A stretch of DNA of 26,076 nt from Actinomortierella ambigua (taxonomy: Eukaryota; Mortierellomycota; Mortierellomycetes; Mortierellales; Mortierellaceae): NCBI GenBank assembly GCA_016098155.1, contig JAAAJB010000331.1, forward strand, positions 1 through 26,076, written 5' to 3'. The notes beneath the pieces were generated by a model. The model saw only the letters and a list, made by a program, of their open reading frames with translations, was not told the DNA's origin and ran no database searches. A program made the translations under genes and the position numbers. Positions 1-9,446 of the stretch are shown piece after piece. Positions within the stretch are counted from its first letter, which is position 1, and every line of letters begins with the position of its first letter.

Positions 1-117
1 GGATGCCGCACCTTTCCCTGCTTGAGAAATTTGACCATTCTGGAAAGACGATAGAAGAGAGAGGGGGACCTGCCGGAGTTTGGACCAAGACTCTATTTCA
101 CCCTTTCTTGGCTACAC

Positions 118-125
118 CACGTGAT
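118..125 (-). promoter_or_regulatory. E-box / CDEI-type site (ATCACGTG on the minus strand)
   Basis: The plus strand reads CACGTGAT, which is ATCACGTG on the minus strand and fits the RTCACRTG consensus of Cbf1-type bHLH factors. No gene start can be assigned next to it, so a role is unproven; an 8-base match can occur by chance. Confidence 0.25.
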
Positions 126-718
126 CATCTCCCCTTTTTTCATCTTCGACCTCACCCATGCTCACTGTCTCCGACGTGGGAGGGCAGAAGTCTCCCCTCA
201 AGAAAAAAAGAAAAGATTCACCAAGGATGATGCTCATGGTTATTATGTTCTGGGCTATGTGGCTCTCCAGTAAACGATCGAGTTTCCAGATCGACATACT
301 CTCTCTTCTCTAAATTTTTGTTGTCAAAGTTTACAAGAAACCGAGAACGCGCACGAATTTTGTGGAGAACACTCATTCTGATCAAAACTTCTAAGAGTCA
401 CTGTTTTCATAAGTATGCCTTTACAATTGTCATTCAAAGTATCGTGTATGTCTCGCGCTCCTCATCGTGCTGCTCTTGAGACTCGGGTGTGTGCTTCATA
501 CCAGGAAAAAAAAATAGTAAAGGGCGAGGGGGACCATGTCTGTAATTCCACATACAACGACATTGTACGAAGAGCCTTACACCTGGGTCTCACATTCAGT
601 CAACATGCTAAAGGTCTGTACTCTTCATAAAGGAAACAAGAGGTGGATCTTGTATGCTGTAGTACCTCTCGTGTGCCTTGAAAAAAAAAAACAATGGGCT
701 GAATGTATGTTTTGCCCC

Positions 719-724
719 TTTATT
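719..724 (-). terminator. Candidate poly(A) signal of the 798-2198 gene
   Basis: AATAAA on the minus strand, about 75 bases beyond the stop codon at 798-800. Position and sequence suit a 3'-end processing signal, although fungal signals are often degenerate. Confidence 0.4.
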
Positions 725-797
725 TTGAGAAGACAACAAGAGTGAAGGGCAGAGAAGAAAATAAACAAGGGCGGAGAAGGGGGGGACGGAATGTCTA

Positions 798-2198
798 TCA
801 ACAAAGGACAAGGATGACAACGGCCATCATACAAAAGACGGTAATGACACTGCCTCCAAATCGGTTTTGGCGACGCCGGATCCGATCCCACAACTGATAG
901 AGGCTGCCAACACGGTGAGATGGATACGAAAACCAGCGTCGTGTCATAATCGTTGAAACAGCAGCAGCAGCAGCAGGTGGTGGTAGTGGTGATGGAATCC
1001 CTCTTCCTTCTTGTTCTTCTTCCGGCCCTTGGCGCCTTCGGTGCCGGCCACCTCTTGTCACGATCACCACGGCAGGGGTATAGTTGGCACCGGTGGATGC
1101 AGTCGTCGTGGTCGTGGCAGCATTCATAGTCGTTTGTGTACTCGTAATTGTGGGTATGTTGTTGCTATCGTCGTCATCGTCGTTCTTGGTGCCTTGCTGC
1201 TGGCGGTGGTGCTGTGCTGCTACGACATACTCGGGTATCTGGGGATCTGAAGAGACGCGGGATTCGTCTTCAACTGATGCCCTACGAAGACATGATCTGG
1301 GTATCTTGGGCATGTGCGGTTGTTGTTGTTGTTGTTGTTGTATATTGTCTGTCTGACCGCTGTTACACACTGTCGAAACTGCACCAGGGGTGGCGGTGGT
1401 GTTGTCTGTTTTTACGACCATGCACTCATCCTCGGGAGAATGCTGTTCCTTATAATTTTGCCGTCCTTGGGGCAAAAATTTAGCTTCCGAGATTTCAGCC
1501 TGCTGGTGGATTGCAGAGGTACTGGTGGCAGCGAGTGTCGGCTGCCGTGGCCTGAGTTTTGGTGGCAGCAGCACCTCTGCACGGGAGCGACTTGAAGAAC
1601 AGATTGTAGCAGCGGTGGAGGGTAGAGCAGGTGTAGTGGAGGTAGAAGAGGAAGAAGAATCGGTGTGGGGGGTTGGGAAAAGGTCGCTCAATGCCCTGAG
1701 CCACCTGCTCCACCGGGGGCGGGTCTGTGCAGGTGTCAATGGAGGTCGTGGCCGCTTGTGATGGTCAGTGCTCGGAACTGTTGCCATCATGACAGGATGA
1801 TCGAGGTGGGTTCGCTGTGGCTGTCGTGATCGTCGTCGTGCCTGTGACGAGCTCTGAGGTGCCAGTGCAGCACCGCTCGCATCCTTCCATCCATCGTCAT
1901 CATCATCATCATCATCTTCTCCTTCCCGTTCTTCTTGAGAGGTCGCCCAGGAATAGGGGCGTGGGGCTCGTGCCTGTTTAGAGCGAGGGGAATACTGGTA
2001 AAGTGCTTTTGCCGGCCTTGAGGGCAGATTGTGTGTTTTATAGTGCCGCGGGGGGAGCGAGAACGCTGATATACGGTCTGTCGAGGCTAGAGAAGACGAC
2101 GGCGTGGAAATGGAAGAACGGGACGAGGCTATGGTGGAAGGGTATTCGGCAGGTGCTGAGCGTGGTAGTGTTCCTGAGCCAAGGTGAGTAGATGTCAT
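798..2198 (-). CDS. Disordered Ser/Thr/Gln-rich protein with C-terminal membrane anchor (466 aa)
   Basis: This is a single open exon of 466 residues starting at a true ATG (2198). I do not recognise a family. Most of the chain is low complexity: a D-rich acidic run near residue 95, Ser/Thr tracts, a Q7 tract encoded by CAA repeats, T and A runs. The C-terminus is different: an aromatic/basic segment (RRWFSYP, then LYQLWDRIRRRQNR) is followed by about 18 hydrophobic residues (SVITVFCMMAVVILVLC) that end exactly at the stop. A basic flank plus a terminal hydrophobic segment, with no N-terminal signal, is what a tail-anchored protein looks like, so ER or mitochondrial outer membrane insertion with the bulk in the cytosol is inferred. 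There is one R-R-A-S basophilic-kinase site (Ser308). The length of the open frame supports coding, but its repeat-rich content lowers certainty. It lies head-to-tail downstream of the Sfp1-like gene. Confidence 0.65.
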   Translation of the reverse strand: MTSTHLGSGTLPRSAPAEYPSTIASSRSSISTPSSSLASTDRISAFSLPPRHYKTHNLPSRPAKALYQYSPRSKQARAPRPYSWATSQEEREGEDDDDDDDDGWKDASGAALAPQSSSQARRRSRQPQRTHLDHPVMMATVPSTDHHKRPRPPLTPAQTRPRWSRWLRALSDLFPTPHTDSSSSSTSTTPALPSTAATICSSSRSRAEVLLPPKLRPRQPTLAATSTSAIHQQAEISEAKFLPQGRQNYKEQHSPEDECMVVKTDNTTATPGAVSTVCNSGQTDNIQQQQQQQPHMPKIPRSCLRRASVEDESRVSSDPQIPEYVVAAQHHRQQQGTKNDDDDDSNNIPTITSTQTTMNAATTTTTASTGANYTPAVVIVTRGGRHRRRQGPEEEQEGRGIPSPLPPPAAAAAVSTIMTRRWFSYPSHRVGSLYQLWDRIRRRQNRFGGSVITVFCMMAVVILVLC

Positions 2199-2236
2199 GT
2201 CAGGGGATATTCTTTTACGTGCTGGTGGTTGCGCCC

Positions 2237-2262
2237 AAAAAAAAAAAAAAAAAAAAAAAAAA
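2237..2262. repeat. A26 homopolymer (T26 in leader of the minus-strand gene)
   Basis: Twenty-six consecutive A on the plus strand. On the coding strand it is a T26 tract ending about 38 bases before the ATG at 2198, so it is either in the 5' untranslated region or a poly(dA:dT) nucleosome-depleting promoter element. Its length is prone to slippage and sequencing error. Confidence 0.9.
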
Positions 2263-2541
2263 TAGAAAACGGTGGGATACTGTCAATGCCTCGAACAAGG
2301 TGAGGGGGGAAAAGTTGATGGAGGGGAACAGGAAGAGGGGAAAGGAGTGAAATGGGCAACATCAAGTGTGAGCTCTGCCTTTTCTGTTCACGCTTTTGGA
2401 CGCCATTGGTCCAGATATTCAAGCTCTTTGCAATTTTTGGATACCTCTGTCCCGGCGACTACGCCCAAAAGGGCAATCGCCTGTCGTCTGGACTCTCATT
2501 GATCATCGTGAACAATAATAACAATCATTTTTTGGAGGCAA

Positions 2542-2547
2542 TTTATT
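2542..2547 (-). terminator. Candidate poly(A) signal of the Sfp1-like gene
   Basis: AATAAA on the minus strand about 285 bases past the stop at 2833-2835. It is the clearest hexamer between this gene and the next. Confidence 0.3.
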
Positions 2548-2832
2548 CGCAAGATGCAGGGTGGTACAAAGGGAAAGAGGGGCCAGGTATGTAAGCACAC
2601 AGAGGTGTGAGGAGGGCGAGGAACCCATGGGAAGATTGAATGCTATGAAAAAAAAAAACAAAGAACATGGTGTGATTGGGAAAAAATACAAAGGAGAACA
2701 GGGGGAGATTTCAACTCGTCGCTATTGTACAATACTTTCAAATGCTTTGAAGAGGAGGGAGGGTGGTGGGAGGGTGATATACGGGTCTCTCTCAATCATT
2801 TGCTCATTGGCGCACGCAAGACCCGCTTTACT

Positions 2833-5800
2833 CTACTTGCGCTGGGTATGCTGCTGTTGTTGCTGGAGACGTTGCTGCTCCACAGAGACGGCGGCCAAAG
2901 CAGCTGTGAGATTGGATACCTGGGATCCGCTGGTAGGTGAACGTGGCGCGGTGGCCGACGTAGGTGAAAGTGTCAGCGGGGTCATGAGACCAGGCACGAG
3001 GTTGCCACTCGTTTTAATTGACAATGGCGCATGCGACAGAACAGGCGACGTCATGGGCGTGACATCAGTCGAGAGGGTCGAGTCCGTGTTCCGGTAATGC
3101 ATCTTGTCAGCAGCAGCATTCTTGCGATCGGTTGCAGTCAGCACCGGGCTGGCATTGGGGCTAGAGTCTGGCGTTTGGTCGCTGGCAGGGGACAGGGGAG
3201 ACTGGCGATTGCTGTTGTTGGATGCAGAGGCCATGATGGCGCTCGCGGCGGCCATCATCATTGGGTTGGCCTGGACTGCAGCAATCGCAGCAGCAGCAGC
3301 GATCGCTGCCTGGCTGACATTGTTGCCGTCCATGGTAGCAAAGCCAGGAATGTGGGCGTGGAGAGCAGCGGCGAGGTTGGGATGAGAGTGCTCAATATGG
3401 TACTTGAGACCATTGAGGTTCTTGTAGCACTTGCCGCACTCGAGGAAGGTACAGCGGTATGGCTTGGCGTTCAACTTGTCATCCTCAGCTGAACCAGGAA
3501 CAGAGCAGTGGCCATGCTGGTTATGGTATTTGAGTCCGTTAGGATTCTTGTAGGCCTTATCGCATCCGTCCACGGTGCAACGATAGGGCTTGTCGGCGCC
3601 AGAAGAGCCAGAGCGACCAATGCTCTCCATCATGCTCATGATCTCATCACGCTTGTGGATCAAATCCTCGGCTGTTAGCGACTGACCAGTGGGCAGGATG
3701 CCCTGCTGGATCGCCTGCTCCAAATAGCCTGTGATGGTATTGAGCATCTCATCCTGTTGCGCAGGTGTGAGGGAAGAGACAAGGCTCTTTTGGGGTGCAC
3801 CCTCGGTGGTGGTCGAGGCACTAGATCCGTTGTTTGACGTCGACCTGCTCTGACCATCCTGGGTATTCTTGAGGGGCGAGGAGGATGTCGAAGAAACCAC
3901 AGTAGCAGTAGAGGAAGAGGAAGAAGAGGAGGTATGTGTTTTGTCCTTTCCAGGGGTGATCGAGTGAGACAGACCGCTCGGATGGGCTTGATGCGTTGTC
4001 GTCTTTTTGGAGAGCGGGCTATGCTTGTCAAACGATGTCGAGTAGGCAGCCAAGTCGCGCTTCTTGGCTGCCGTCGTCTCTCTTGGTTGTGTGGAGCGAA
4101 GGATCGAGTTTGGGAAGGCTGCAGCATCGTCCATCTGGAAAACCGAATCCTCGGCATAGATATCCGAGAGCGACACGCCGTTGCCCTTCTTCCGTGAGTT
4201 GAGGAGCGAGAGCGGGGTGTGCTTGTGTTGGTTGGCAGCCGCAGCAGCAGCCAGTGTGGGAGGGTTTGCTGTTTTGATGGGGTTGTTCAAAAGCTGATTG
4301 TTATAGTGGTGGTTGAGTTGCTTCACAGCAGGCTGGGGGCTGCTGGAAACCGACTCGGAGCCCGTTGACCAGTCCTCATCGTCAAAGGATCCAGCAGGGT
4401 GCATGTCGTCGTCCTCGAAGCGCACATGGGCCTCCTCATAGTGCTGCAGTAAGGCGTGGAGGTCGTTGAGGTTCAACCCACAGCAAGAGAAGTTTTTGCA
4501 GTAGTTTGTCTCGAGATCACGCTGATAGACGTCGCCGCCGACACGCGGAGAGGAGCCAAACTCGTGGGCGACGAGGCTATCGGAGAGAGATGACGAAGAA
4601 AAGTAGACCACATCCATCGCTGGTTAGAGGGCATCAATCCAAAGCCGATGAGGAGCAGAAGCAGCATGAAGCTGGGGAGTGGAAGAGGAGGGGGGGAGGA
4701 GGGGGGGAGGAGGGAAAGAGGAGTGGAAGTGAAGAAGAGGCAAGAAAGGAGAAGGAAGGAAGGGGGGTAAAGAAGGGGGGGGATTAAAAGAGTTGTGGAG
4801 CAAAAGCACAAACAACTGCTCTGTGTGTGATTGATAGAGTGAATGAAAGGGCGTCGGGCGAGAAACAAAAGAAGAGGGTGGGAAGGGGCCAGCCAGTGGG
4901 ATAGAGCCGAGTAAGAGCAGACATGCACAAGCATGCGACAAACTGGCCTTTGAAGAACTTGAGGAAGAGAGGGTTTCCACTCAAACAATCAAACACGCAG
5001 AGCCAATGTACACAGAAATGGGCAGAGGGAGGGTGCACAAAGGTGCACACGAAGCTAGAAGAGGGAGGGGAAAAGTGTATTTTGGTGTCTTTTGGTGGAA
5101 CCCAACTCTATCGCACGATACACATACATAATACATGTTGAGCACCCAGCACATCCCACTATCGACTATCGTCTGGTCTCTCCAAGATAGACAGCATCGA
5201 CAGCATCCAGATTCCCCTCCCTCGCCCCCCCCCGCCCTGCCCCACCTACCATGGCAGGTCTGCCATCGATCGATATGTAAGCCAGCAAGGGGCCCAAGCC
5301 AAAGTGCAGAATGCCGACATGGGGGGAGGGGAATGCTTCACCCTCTGTTTTCTCACCCTCATCCTTCTTCCTTTCGATCAAACACCTCGTGTCCCTCCGT
5401 CTTTCTCTTGCTTGATCCGTGTTGTGACAGGGGGGGGAGGGAGGCAAGTAAGCGGAACCCTGCAAGTAGGCGAAACCCCTTCTACTTTTTTCCTCTCCTG
5501 GTTCTCTCCGTATGGTGATGATTCCCTCGAAATACTCGGAGACTGCAATATCCATCAAGACAAGGGGGGGGGATCGGTGCGAGTATACATAATCAAGATT
5601 CGTGCACTGAGCAACACGTTCTTCAGGAGAAAGAGAGAAATGATAGACTTACTCTGACTGATGCGGAGACATGCTATAGGGGAAGGGCGCAAAGAAGGAC
5701 GGACGACGCAACTGGGCCGCATGGAAGGATCCGGCGGAGACGGCAAGAGAGGGCCTCCGGAACGTCACGGCAGCCGCAAAATTACTGGCATTGATTGAAG

Positions 5801-5918
5801 ACGAGAGCGGAGTATTTGTAAAGCTACCATTATTAAGGTGGGCGGTCGAAGGTGACGAGGCCAGCAGAGCAGCCTCTGGGGTGTTGATATTGATGCTCGG
5901 GGCGGTGGACGACGGCAT
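2833..5918 (-). CDS. SFP1: Sfp1-like split C2H2 zinc-finger transcription factor
   Basis: Inferred two-exon gene: 5918-5653 and 4576-2833, 669 residues, close to yeast Sfp1 (683). The donor is GA|GTAAGT at 5652; the acceptor is CGATAG|C at 4577 after a strong pyrimidine tract. The phases join exactly to read MSPHQSD-LVAHEFG. An atypical N-terminal finger (Cys115, Cys120/121, His134, His139) follows the motif NYCKNFSCCG. Two C-terminal C2H2 fingers (Cys422/Cys427/His440/His445 and Cys464/Cys469/His482/His487) carry the family hallmark YKNxNGLKYH and lie about 36 residues apart, the split-finger layout of Sfp1 and JAZF1. The linker and C-terminus are Ser/Gln/Ala-rich and disordered. Sfp1 is known to activate ribosomal-protein and ribosome-biogenesis genes under TORC1 and PKA control; two R-R-P-S sites (Ser57, Ser74) are visible in exon 1. 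An internal ATG at 4617, in frame if the intron is retained or transcription starts inside it, gives a 594-aa form. The start at 5918 is the first ATG after a possible acceptor at 6008, so an upstream non-coding exon is possible. Confidence 0.8.
4577..5652 (-). other. Long intron (about 1.08 kb) of the Sfp1-like gene
   Basis: It is defined by the GTAAGT donor at 5652 and a TAG acceptor at 4577. It is roughly ten times longer than the two 110-base introns of ERB1. It holds purine- and pyrimidine-rich runs and several C or G runs, but no frame that looks like an internal exon with matching phase. A second acceptor-like site (CTAACCAG at 4623-4620) lies just upstream of the internal ATG at 4617, but its phase does not fit exon 1; it could serve an alternative first exon. 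Confidence 0.55.
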
Positions 5919-6556
5919 AGCTTGCGGTGGGATTGTTGCTAGTGGCCTTTTTGCGATCTGGCGCTGCTGCCGTTGTTGTCTGGGCTGTGCGTTTGTACGA
6001 TTGTTCGCTGATATCAGTTGATTCCGAGAATCAAGAAAAGAAAATAAAGGGCGAAGGGGGAAAAAGGAAGACAAAGAAGGTGTGTCTCAAAGAGAGCAAG
6101 CAAAGGAACAGGATGGATACACAGACAAGGAAGGGGGGAACAGTAAGCCGGGAAGAAAACAAGAAAGAGAGTGAGAGAGAAGAGAAAGATGGTGAGGAAT
6201 GACAAGTTTGAAATGGGGGAGAGAGGAAAAAGTCAGTTCATTGCATCCGAGTTCAGTTCACTGCCCCTCTTTTCTCACCCTCTCGCACAGTATCTGTCCA
6301 GTGTGCACAGTCTCTCTCTCTTCGCTCTTTCCCCCTCCCTCCCCCCAAACTCTCTCTCTCTCGGCATTTTCAACCAGAGAGCTGACCTCGAATATCACAA
6401 AAAAAAAAAAAAGTACTGTGTACCCTCACACCTGCCCAATGGCAAACCCCCGTTCTTTCAAATCTTTCAAATGATCAGTCTGTAGAGACAGCCTCTCCCC
6501 TCCTCTGTTGCTGCCACGCCACCAGTATCCAGATCGGCTTCCCAGTAGGACTCCTT

Positions 6557-6561
6557 ATTGG
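6557..6561 (-). promoter_or_regulatory. CCAAT box upstream of the Sfp1-like gene
   Basis: ATTGG on the plus strand is CCAAT on the minus strand, about 640 bases before the presumed start codon at 5918. CCAAT boxes bound by the Hap/NF-Y complex are common in fungal promoters, but five bases alone are weak evidence. Confidence 0.25.
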
Positions 6562-6899
6562 ACCTGTGGCCCACATCGCTCGCTTACGCAGCCCTACTCT
6601 TCTATCTTCTTGTCGGATAGTTTCCGGGGCAAAGTGAGCAAGGCACAAGAGAGATAGAGGTAGATAGACAGACAGAGATAGGGCAGACAGAGAAAAAAAG
6701 AAATAGAAACTAAGAGTAAGCGTGGAAGGGCTTGGATCTACATGCTCTCAAGTTTCCCATGTCTCCCCTGTGTTGTCATTGTACCTTTGTCGTCCCTCTC
6801 TCTCTCTCTTCTATACATCTTGCTCCCAACATACACCCCTTTGTTAAAAAAGCTAACGTTGGGAATGCAGCTACTTCCAACGATCCCGCATCAAAATAG

Positions 6900-6918
6900 A
6901 TACAGTACAATACTGTAT
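6900..6918. repeat. Perfect 8-bp inverted repeat with 3-bp spacer
   Basis: ATACAGTA, spacer CAA, TACTGTAT. The short symmetric arms resemble a dimeric regulator's site more than a terminator hairpin. It lies in the gene-poor stretch, with two further GTAC tetranucleotides within 21 bases to its right. Confidence 0.5.
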
Positions 6919-7876
6919 ACTGTGTACCTGTCCTGGTACAAACACCTTTTGCCGTTCATCAGTTTTCTCGTGTTCACCCACCCCCTTCTCCCTGTGCAGG
7001 CATCTTGCCTACTGATGATGGCCTGTTGGGGGGGGGGAGAGGAGGAAAGGGGGGAAAGTGGCGCAAAGTCTCCGGTACAACGTCTTTTTCCGAGTCACCT
7101 CCTCCACACTTGCCCAACGATATGAGAATGACCATGATTCTCAGTCACCACAAGACCTCCCTGAGCTGACTCCCTTTCCTCCACAGCCTCATTGCCCTGA
7201 TAGTCTTGATATCTTTGTTCGTTTCGAATCGGCAAAGGCTGAGAGGTATGTACGTGGTCGACCGCAACGTATGTACTGACAATCAATTGGGCAGACTACG
7301 ATAGGCCACAGATAAATTTCCCTTTTTTTTTTCTATTTCCTCCATCCCCGCCCGTATCAAAAGATCACCGAGTTGAGAACCCGAAGACCTCACAAGAATA
7401 GCCCGCCCGGTCCTACTTCTGCTGCTGGCGGGTGGGACAACTGCAACTAGACTCTGTAGGGAGCGGAGGGGGGGAGGAGCGAAATGCTGCTGTTGTGGTC
7501 TGGATTTCAGTCCCTTCCTTGACTTCGGTTGTTTTGGTCTGTTGAGCAAACCTTAATGCGATAAAGTTCCACCGCGTGGCGAGGTTTCCAGAGAGAGCTA
7601 AAGCGAGCACAAAAAGAAGGGGAGGAACTAACACAGAACAATAAAAAAAAAAGTGAGATGAGAGCAACAGGGTGCAGGAAGGCTCGAAACATTACTACTC
7701 TCGCGGCGTCTGAGAAGGCTAGGTGGAATGGAACAAAGGAAGGAAGGAACGGACGGGATAAAATGTAGGGCATGAACAAAAGGTGGAGGCAGCAGAAGCG
7801 AGAAAGGTCTTTTTCCATATTCTCGAGCCCATACTCTTACCCCAAGCCCTTTTGCATACGATGGTTTGCTCGCGAC

Positions 7877-8106
7877 GTAGTACTGTACGTCGGCCTGCAT
7901 GTGCTACGTACATTGCATGTGCGACACAATCCGTCTCATTATTAGTTTCCTCCGCCACATGCTGCCGTGGGATACTAGCAGCAATCCCCCTCGAGGATCC
8001 TCCAGCAGGACGCCGTCCTTTTTTTATAATGTTCCACGGTGCCCGCCATACCTTGTGTGAGCTGCTGCTGCACTTCTCGATCGTGCATGCCATTGTACAA
8101 GTACAA
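7877..8106. repeat. Cluster of short palindromes and a 9-bp direct repeat
   Basis: TGCATGTGC occurs exactly twice (7896-7904 and 7914-7922, 18 bases apart). The TACGTA palindrome lies between them, and five GTAC tetranucleotides fall within 7880-8104. This density suggests a regulatory patch, but no gene start can be tied to it. Confidence 0.35.
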
Positions 8107-8912
8107 GTTGTAGGGTTATCTGGACGTTATTGGAACCCAGCTCATGAAATTTTAGAGGCGGGTTACAAAGTCCGCCCCTGATGGATATTCATGGAGAGAA
8201 ATGATAGAGCGGGGCCTCTTCTTCACGCCTTTCTCCGGGCGTCACATTCAAGTGTATCTAACGCGTGTATTCTTTTGCCCATAGTCAAGGCAAGAAGATC
8301 AACAACAACAGGAAGATTTTTGAGTTCGGATTCAGCATCCGACAAACTGGACTACCTACCATTTCCAAAGCATCCAGATGGTATTCTGGTGCGTCACTTT
8401 CCCTTTTTTTTTTTTCTTCATCGTCAGATAAAGAATTTTTCGGTGCTGGCTTTTTTCTTTTTTTTCTTTCTTGTTCCTCATCGCCTCACACTTGACCCGT
8501 AAGTTTCTTTTTAATTGTTCTTTGTTTCATGTTGTCGGCGATAATGATGATCTATTTTCTATAATACTTTCGTTCTTCCGTATACGGGTGCTTTTCAGTG
8601 GTACCGATGTGGAGACCTTTTTTCTGATTCTCGCATGCACAATAGCCAATCATTGGCAGTTTCATGTCCAAGACCAATGAATCTAATCATAATCTCATTC
8701 TCTCATTAGGGCTCCTTCGATCTGATCAGTTGGTAACACAAGTCTGCAATAGTCACAAAAAAGCAATGCAACGAATAAATATTGTAAACATTATTATTAT
8801 CAACAGATGGGAGAGAAGGAAAAAGGGGATAGAGAGAGAGAGAGAGGTAACTGTGCGTATGTTTGTTATGTTGCTTTTCCTTTCTGCGTTTGACTCCTCC
8901 CATCGATATCAA

Positions 8913-9446
8913 TCAACGGAGAGGAGGAAGGACAAAGTTAAACTTTTCATGGCACTTGATGCAGACAGTCTCGTTGCGGACGCAGCAACAGACGATTGGG
9001 AAGCAGATCACGGACATGACAGTGCCCAAGTTCATCCCCAGCGCATGGTGTGTTCGCAGCTCGTGGTAGCCCCCCTTAGGGCACGGTGGAAGCGACGCTG
9101 CAATCTGACGCTGTTGGATGATTGCCGGGTGCAGTGGCAGAATGTCGTTTGGTCGCGGTGCAGTAGGATCTTGAAAGGCGACGGGTGTGGCACCCATGAC
9201 GCCTGGATGGTTGGCGCTTCCACCTACAGCTGAGGGGTAGGAGTATGCATTATTGTTGCTGTTGTTTTTGTCATAGAATCCACCGGCGAGGTGCTTTTGA
9301 TCTTCATGAAAGCTGAAGCGTGTCGCTGTAGTTCCAGATGTGGTGGTGGATGCTGGAGGTGGCGGTGGTTGTGTTGGCTGAGGTTGTGGTGGGAAGGGCT
9401 GTTGCATCTGATTGTGGTCAAACTGCCCTTTGGACGGTTGGGACAT
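8913..9446 (-). CDS. BRI3/LITAF-like small membrane protein (177 aa)
   Basis: Single exon. I chose the ATG at 9446 because the frame upstream of it has no other ATG. The first 110 residues are Pro/Gln/Asn/Ser-rich and look disordered. The C-terminal third has the layout of the BRI3 (brain protein I3) family: CPKGG at 122-126, a hydrophobic Cys-rich segment at about 140-156 (MSVICFPIVCCCV), then CIKCHEKF from 162. In this family and in the related LITAF domain a Cys knuckle lies on each side of a membrane-dipping hydrophobic segment, and members sit on endosomal or lysosomal membranes. The first knuckle here has only one Cys (CPKG instead of CxxC), so zinc binding may be altered. The triple Cys is a candidate for palmitoylation. 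The family assignment is from motif memory, so function is moderate to low confidence; coding status is good. It is divergent from ERB1. Confidence 0.7.
   Translation of the reverse strand: MSQPSKGQFDHNQMQQPFPPQPQPTQPPPPPASTTTSGTTATRFSFHEDQKHLAGGFYDKNNSNNNAYSYPSAVGGSANHPGVMGATPVAFQDPTAPRPNDILPLHPAIIQQRQIAASLPPCPKGGYHELRTHHALGMNLGTVMSVICFPIVCCCVRNETVCIKCHEKFNFVLPPLR

Larger units (their letters stand above)
1..797. other. Gene-less left edge; 3' flank of the 798-2198 gene
   Basis: No reading frame here looks like a real gene: the frames are short, have no good start or splice context, and overlap on both strands. It holds an A11 run near 681-691, an E-box palindrome at 118-123, and the likely 3' flank of the minus-strand gene that stops at 798, with an AATAAA hexamer on the minus strand at 724-719. 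Nothing else is apparent. Confidence 0.6.
2199..2832. other. Intergenic: promoter of 798-2198 gene and 3' flank of Sfp1-like gene
   Basis: Both flanking genes are on the minus strand, so this 634-base gap should hold the 3' end of the Sfp1-like gene and the promoter/leader of the membrane-anchored gene. It contains an A26 run (T26 on the coding strand), an AATAAA on the minus strand at 2547-2542, and an AAT-rich stretch near 2512-2524. No additional gene is evident. Confidence 0.6.
5919..8912. other. Long stretch without a convincing gene
   Basis: Nearly 3 kb lies between the Sfp1-like start and the stop of the BRI3-like gene. The part next to 5918 should be leader and promoter of the Sfp1-like gene: it has very pyrimidine-rich coding-strand sequence, an acceptor-like ATCAG at 6008, and a CCAAT box on the minus strand at 6561-6557. 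Further right there are T runs, GA repeats, short palindromes and many mutually overlapping short open frames on both strands (for example 7058-7279 plus, 7719-8093 minus). None has good start, splice and composition together, so I assign no gene. A non-coding RNA or a short multi-exon gene could be hidden here. Confidence 0.5.

Noticed and set aside
805..825. CAAGGATGACAACG resembling the U6 snRNA core
   Set aside because: It lies in the coding frame of the membrane-anchored protein and no other U6 element (ACAGAGA box, 5' stem) is nearby.
5166..5558. 130-aa minus-strand frame inside the Sfp1-like intron, with a possible small exon ending at GTAGGT near 5249
   Set aside because: Including any acceptor-donor pair here breaks the phase or meets a stop; direct joining 5653 to 4576 restores the frame perfectly.
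7719..8181. Overlapping 124-aa minus and 132-aa plus frames
   Set aside because: Both strands are open over the same DNA, neither has protein-like composition or a recognisable motif, and stops bound them tightly.
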